A stretch of DNA of 6,099 bases from Actinomycetota bacterium (GTDB lineage: Bacteria > Actinomycetota > Acidimicrobiia > IMCC26256 > PALSA-610): NCBI GenBank assembly GCA_030839105.1, contig JAUZEI010000470.1, positions 1 to 6,099 of the forward strand. The letters are read 5' to 3'. The position numbers and the translations under genes were made by a program. Positions 4,856 through 6,099 of this stretch are shown here, in pieces. Numbering within the stretch: position 1 is the stretch's first letter; each line of letters starts with the position of its first letter. The notes under the pieces are model-generated. The model worked only from the letters and a program-made list of their open reading frames with translations. It did not search any database and had not been told where the DNA came from.

Positions 4856-6099
4856 CAGCCGGGCCACACGACCGACTGCAGGTCGCTGTACGCATGGAGG
4901 CCGAAGACGCCACCGTCGCGACCCACACCGCTGTACTTCGTGCCGCCGAACGGCGTGTTGTGGTTGCGCTGGGTCGTGTTGATGCCGATGTTCCCGGCAC
5001 GCAGCCGCTTGCTCGCGCGGAACGCCTTGTTCGAGTCCGCGCTGAACACGTAGTCGTAGAGGCCGAAGTCGGTGCCGTTCATCAGCGCGATGCCCTCGTC
5101 TTCGTCGTCGAAGGGGAGCACGACCACGACGGGACCGAAGATCTCCTCCTGCACCACTTTCATGTCGAGCCGGCAGCCGGCGAGCAGCGTCGGTGAGACG
5201 TAGTAGCCGGTGTCGGGCTTCTCCGGACGGGTGCCGCCCGCGACGACCTCGGCGCCCTCGGCGCGTCCGGCCTCGATGTAGCTCTCGACCCGATCGCGGT
5301 GCGCGGCGGTGATGACGGGGCCGAGCACCGTGTCGGGCTCGTACGGATCGCCGACCTTCAGCACGTTCGCCATCTTCGTAAGGCCCTCGACGACCTGGTC
5401 GTACACGCCCCGCTGCACGATCGCGCGCGTCGGCGCGGTGCAGATCTGACCCGAGTGGAAGGTCCACGTCGAACCGATCATCCCGACCGCGGTCTTCAGG
5501 TTCGCGTCGTCGTAGACCAGTGCGCCGCCCTTGCCGCCGAGCTCGAGCAAGAGGCGCTTCATCGTGCGACCGCCGACCTCGCCGATGCGCATACCGACGC
5601 CGGTCGATCCGGTGAACGACACCATGTCGATGTCGCGCGTCGCGACGAGCGCTTCACCGGTGACGGGAGTCGAGCCCGTCACGACGTTGACCACGCCCGG
5701 CGGGAACCCCACGTCGTGCATGATGCGGACGAGCTCGATGACGGCGAGCGGATTCTGCGAGGCAGGCCGCACCACGACGGTGTTGCCCATCGCGAGCGCG
5801 GGGCCGAGCTTGCCGGCCATGTTGACGACCGGGAAGTTGTAGGGCGTGATCGCGGCCACGGCGCCGACGGGCTGGCGCCGTGCGATCGCTCCCATGAGTC
5901 CGCCGGGCGCGAGCGCGGTGGCCGGCATCTCCATCGGGGGCAGCGGGATCACGTTCGACTCGTGTGCGAGCCGGGCGTAGGTCTCGAAGCGCACCCGGGC
6001 CTGCGGCACCTGCATCTGCTTGCCGACGGTCGCGGTGCATCCCGTCTCTGCAATCACCAGCGGGAGCAACGCGTCGAATTGGTCGCGCATCGCGTCGGC
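4855..6099 (-). CDS. NAD(P)-dependent aldehyde dehydrogenase, N-terminus outside window
   Basis: The frame is open to the right edge, giving 414 visible residues. Family members have about 480-490, so roughly 70 N-terminal residues are missing, and the Met at 6090 is internal (it sits in the helix before the VIAETG motif). Visible catalytic features, numbered from the window edge: N88 in TPYNFP, the dinucleotide-binding stretch GNTVVVRPA (105-113), SFTGSTGVG (161-169), general base E186 in LELGGK, nucleophile C220 in HSGQIC, and E319 in QEEIFGPV. The PFGGTKYSGVGRDGG motif near the C-terminus is also normal. It oxidises an aldehyde to the acid with NAD(P)+; the substrate cannot be deduced. The usual cofactor-ribose Lys in VVLKPA is Arg here (R111). 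The gene ends in TGATG, directly coupled to LLM oxidoreductase A, and is the first visible gene of the minus-strand operon. Confidence 0.95.
   Translation of the reverse strand, partial: ADAMRDQFDALLPLVIAETGCTATVGKQMQVPQARVRFETYARLAHESNVIPLPPMEMPATALAPGGLMGAIARRQPVGAVAAITPYNFPVVNMAGKLGPALAMGNTVVVRPASQNPLAVIELVRIMHDVGFPPGVVNVVTGSTPVTGEALVATRDIDMVSFTGSTGVGMRIGEVGGRTMKRLLLELGGKGGALVYDDANLKTAVGMIGSTWTFHSGQICTAPTRAIVQRGVYDQVVEGLTKMANVLKVGDPYEPDTVLGPVITAAHRDRVESYIEAGRAEGAEVVAGGTRPEKPDTGYYVSPTLLAGCRLDMKVVQEEIFGPVVVVLPFDDEDEGIALMNGTDFGLYDYVFSADSNKAFRASKRLRAGNIGINTTQRNHNTPFGGTKYSGVGRDGGVFGLHAYSDLQSVVWPG

Noticed and set aside
4856..5467. N-terminal extension of LLM oxidoreductase A into the dehydrogenase gene
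   Set aside because: The frame stays open upstream of 4855, but the extra ~204 residues are Arg/Gly-rich shadow of the dehydrogenase. The family N-terminus fits the ATG at 4855, which overlaps the dehydrogenase stop.

Overview
The window is uniformly G+C-rich, densely coding DNA with long open antisense frames, typical of a high-GC actinobacterium. Two luciferase-like monooxygenases (LLM), one of the F420-dependent type, next to an aldehyde dehydrogenase fit an F420-making actinobacterium; an Acidimicrobiia-type lineage is possible, but the species cannot be named from sequence alone. No tRNA, rRNA, CRISPR array, insertion sequence or phage gene was seen.

Layout. (1) 1-424, minus: 5' part of a winged-helix repressor-type regulator, cut by the window edge. 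(2) 425-468: a short, unusually AT-rich divergent promoter region with two overlapping inverted repeats. (3) 469-2202, plus: a 577-residue protein with an N-terminal Rieske [2Fe-2S] domain fused to about 470 residues of helical sequence. That helical part appears to be two diverged copies of one His-containing domain. (4) 2203-2235: convergent gap with a weak hairpin. (5) 2236-6099, minus: an apparent operon transcribed in the order aldehyde dehydrogenase (N-terminus outside the window), LLM oxidoreductase A, LLM oxidoreductase B, then a small hemerythrin-like helical protein. The first two genes overlap by one base (TGATG). The other gaps are 68 and 77 bases, and each holds a perfect two-copy tandem repeat.

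How the parts may work together. The regulator and the Rieske fusion gene look like a divergent regulator/target pair sharing one operator. The minus-strand cluster looks like a small catabolic or redox module: LLM enzymes oxidise or reduce an organic substrate using reduced flavin or F420, and the dehydrogenase turns an aldehyde into an acid. The substrate is unknown. The most unusual object is the Rieske-plus-duplicated-helical-domain protein. It is not a ring-hydroxylating oxygenase by any motif visible here, and I cannot assign it a reaction.
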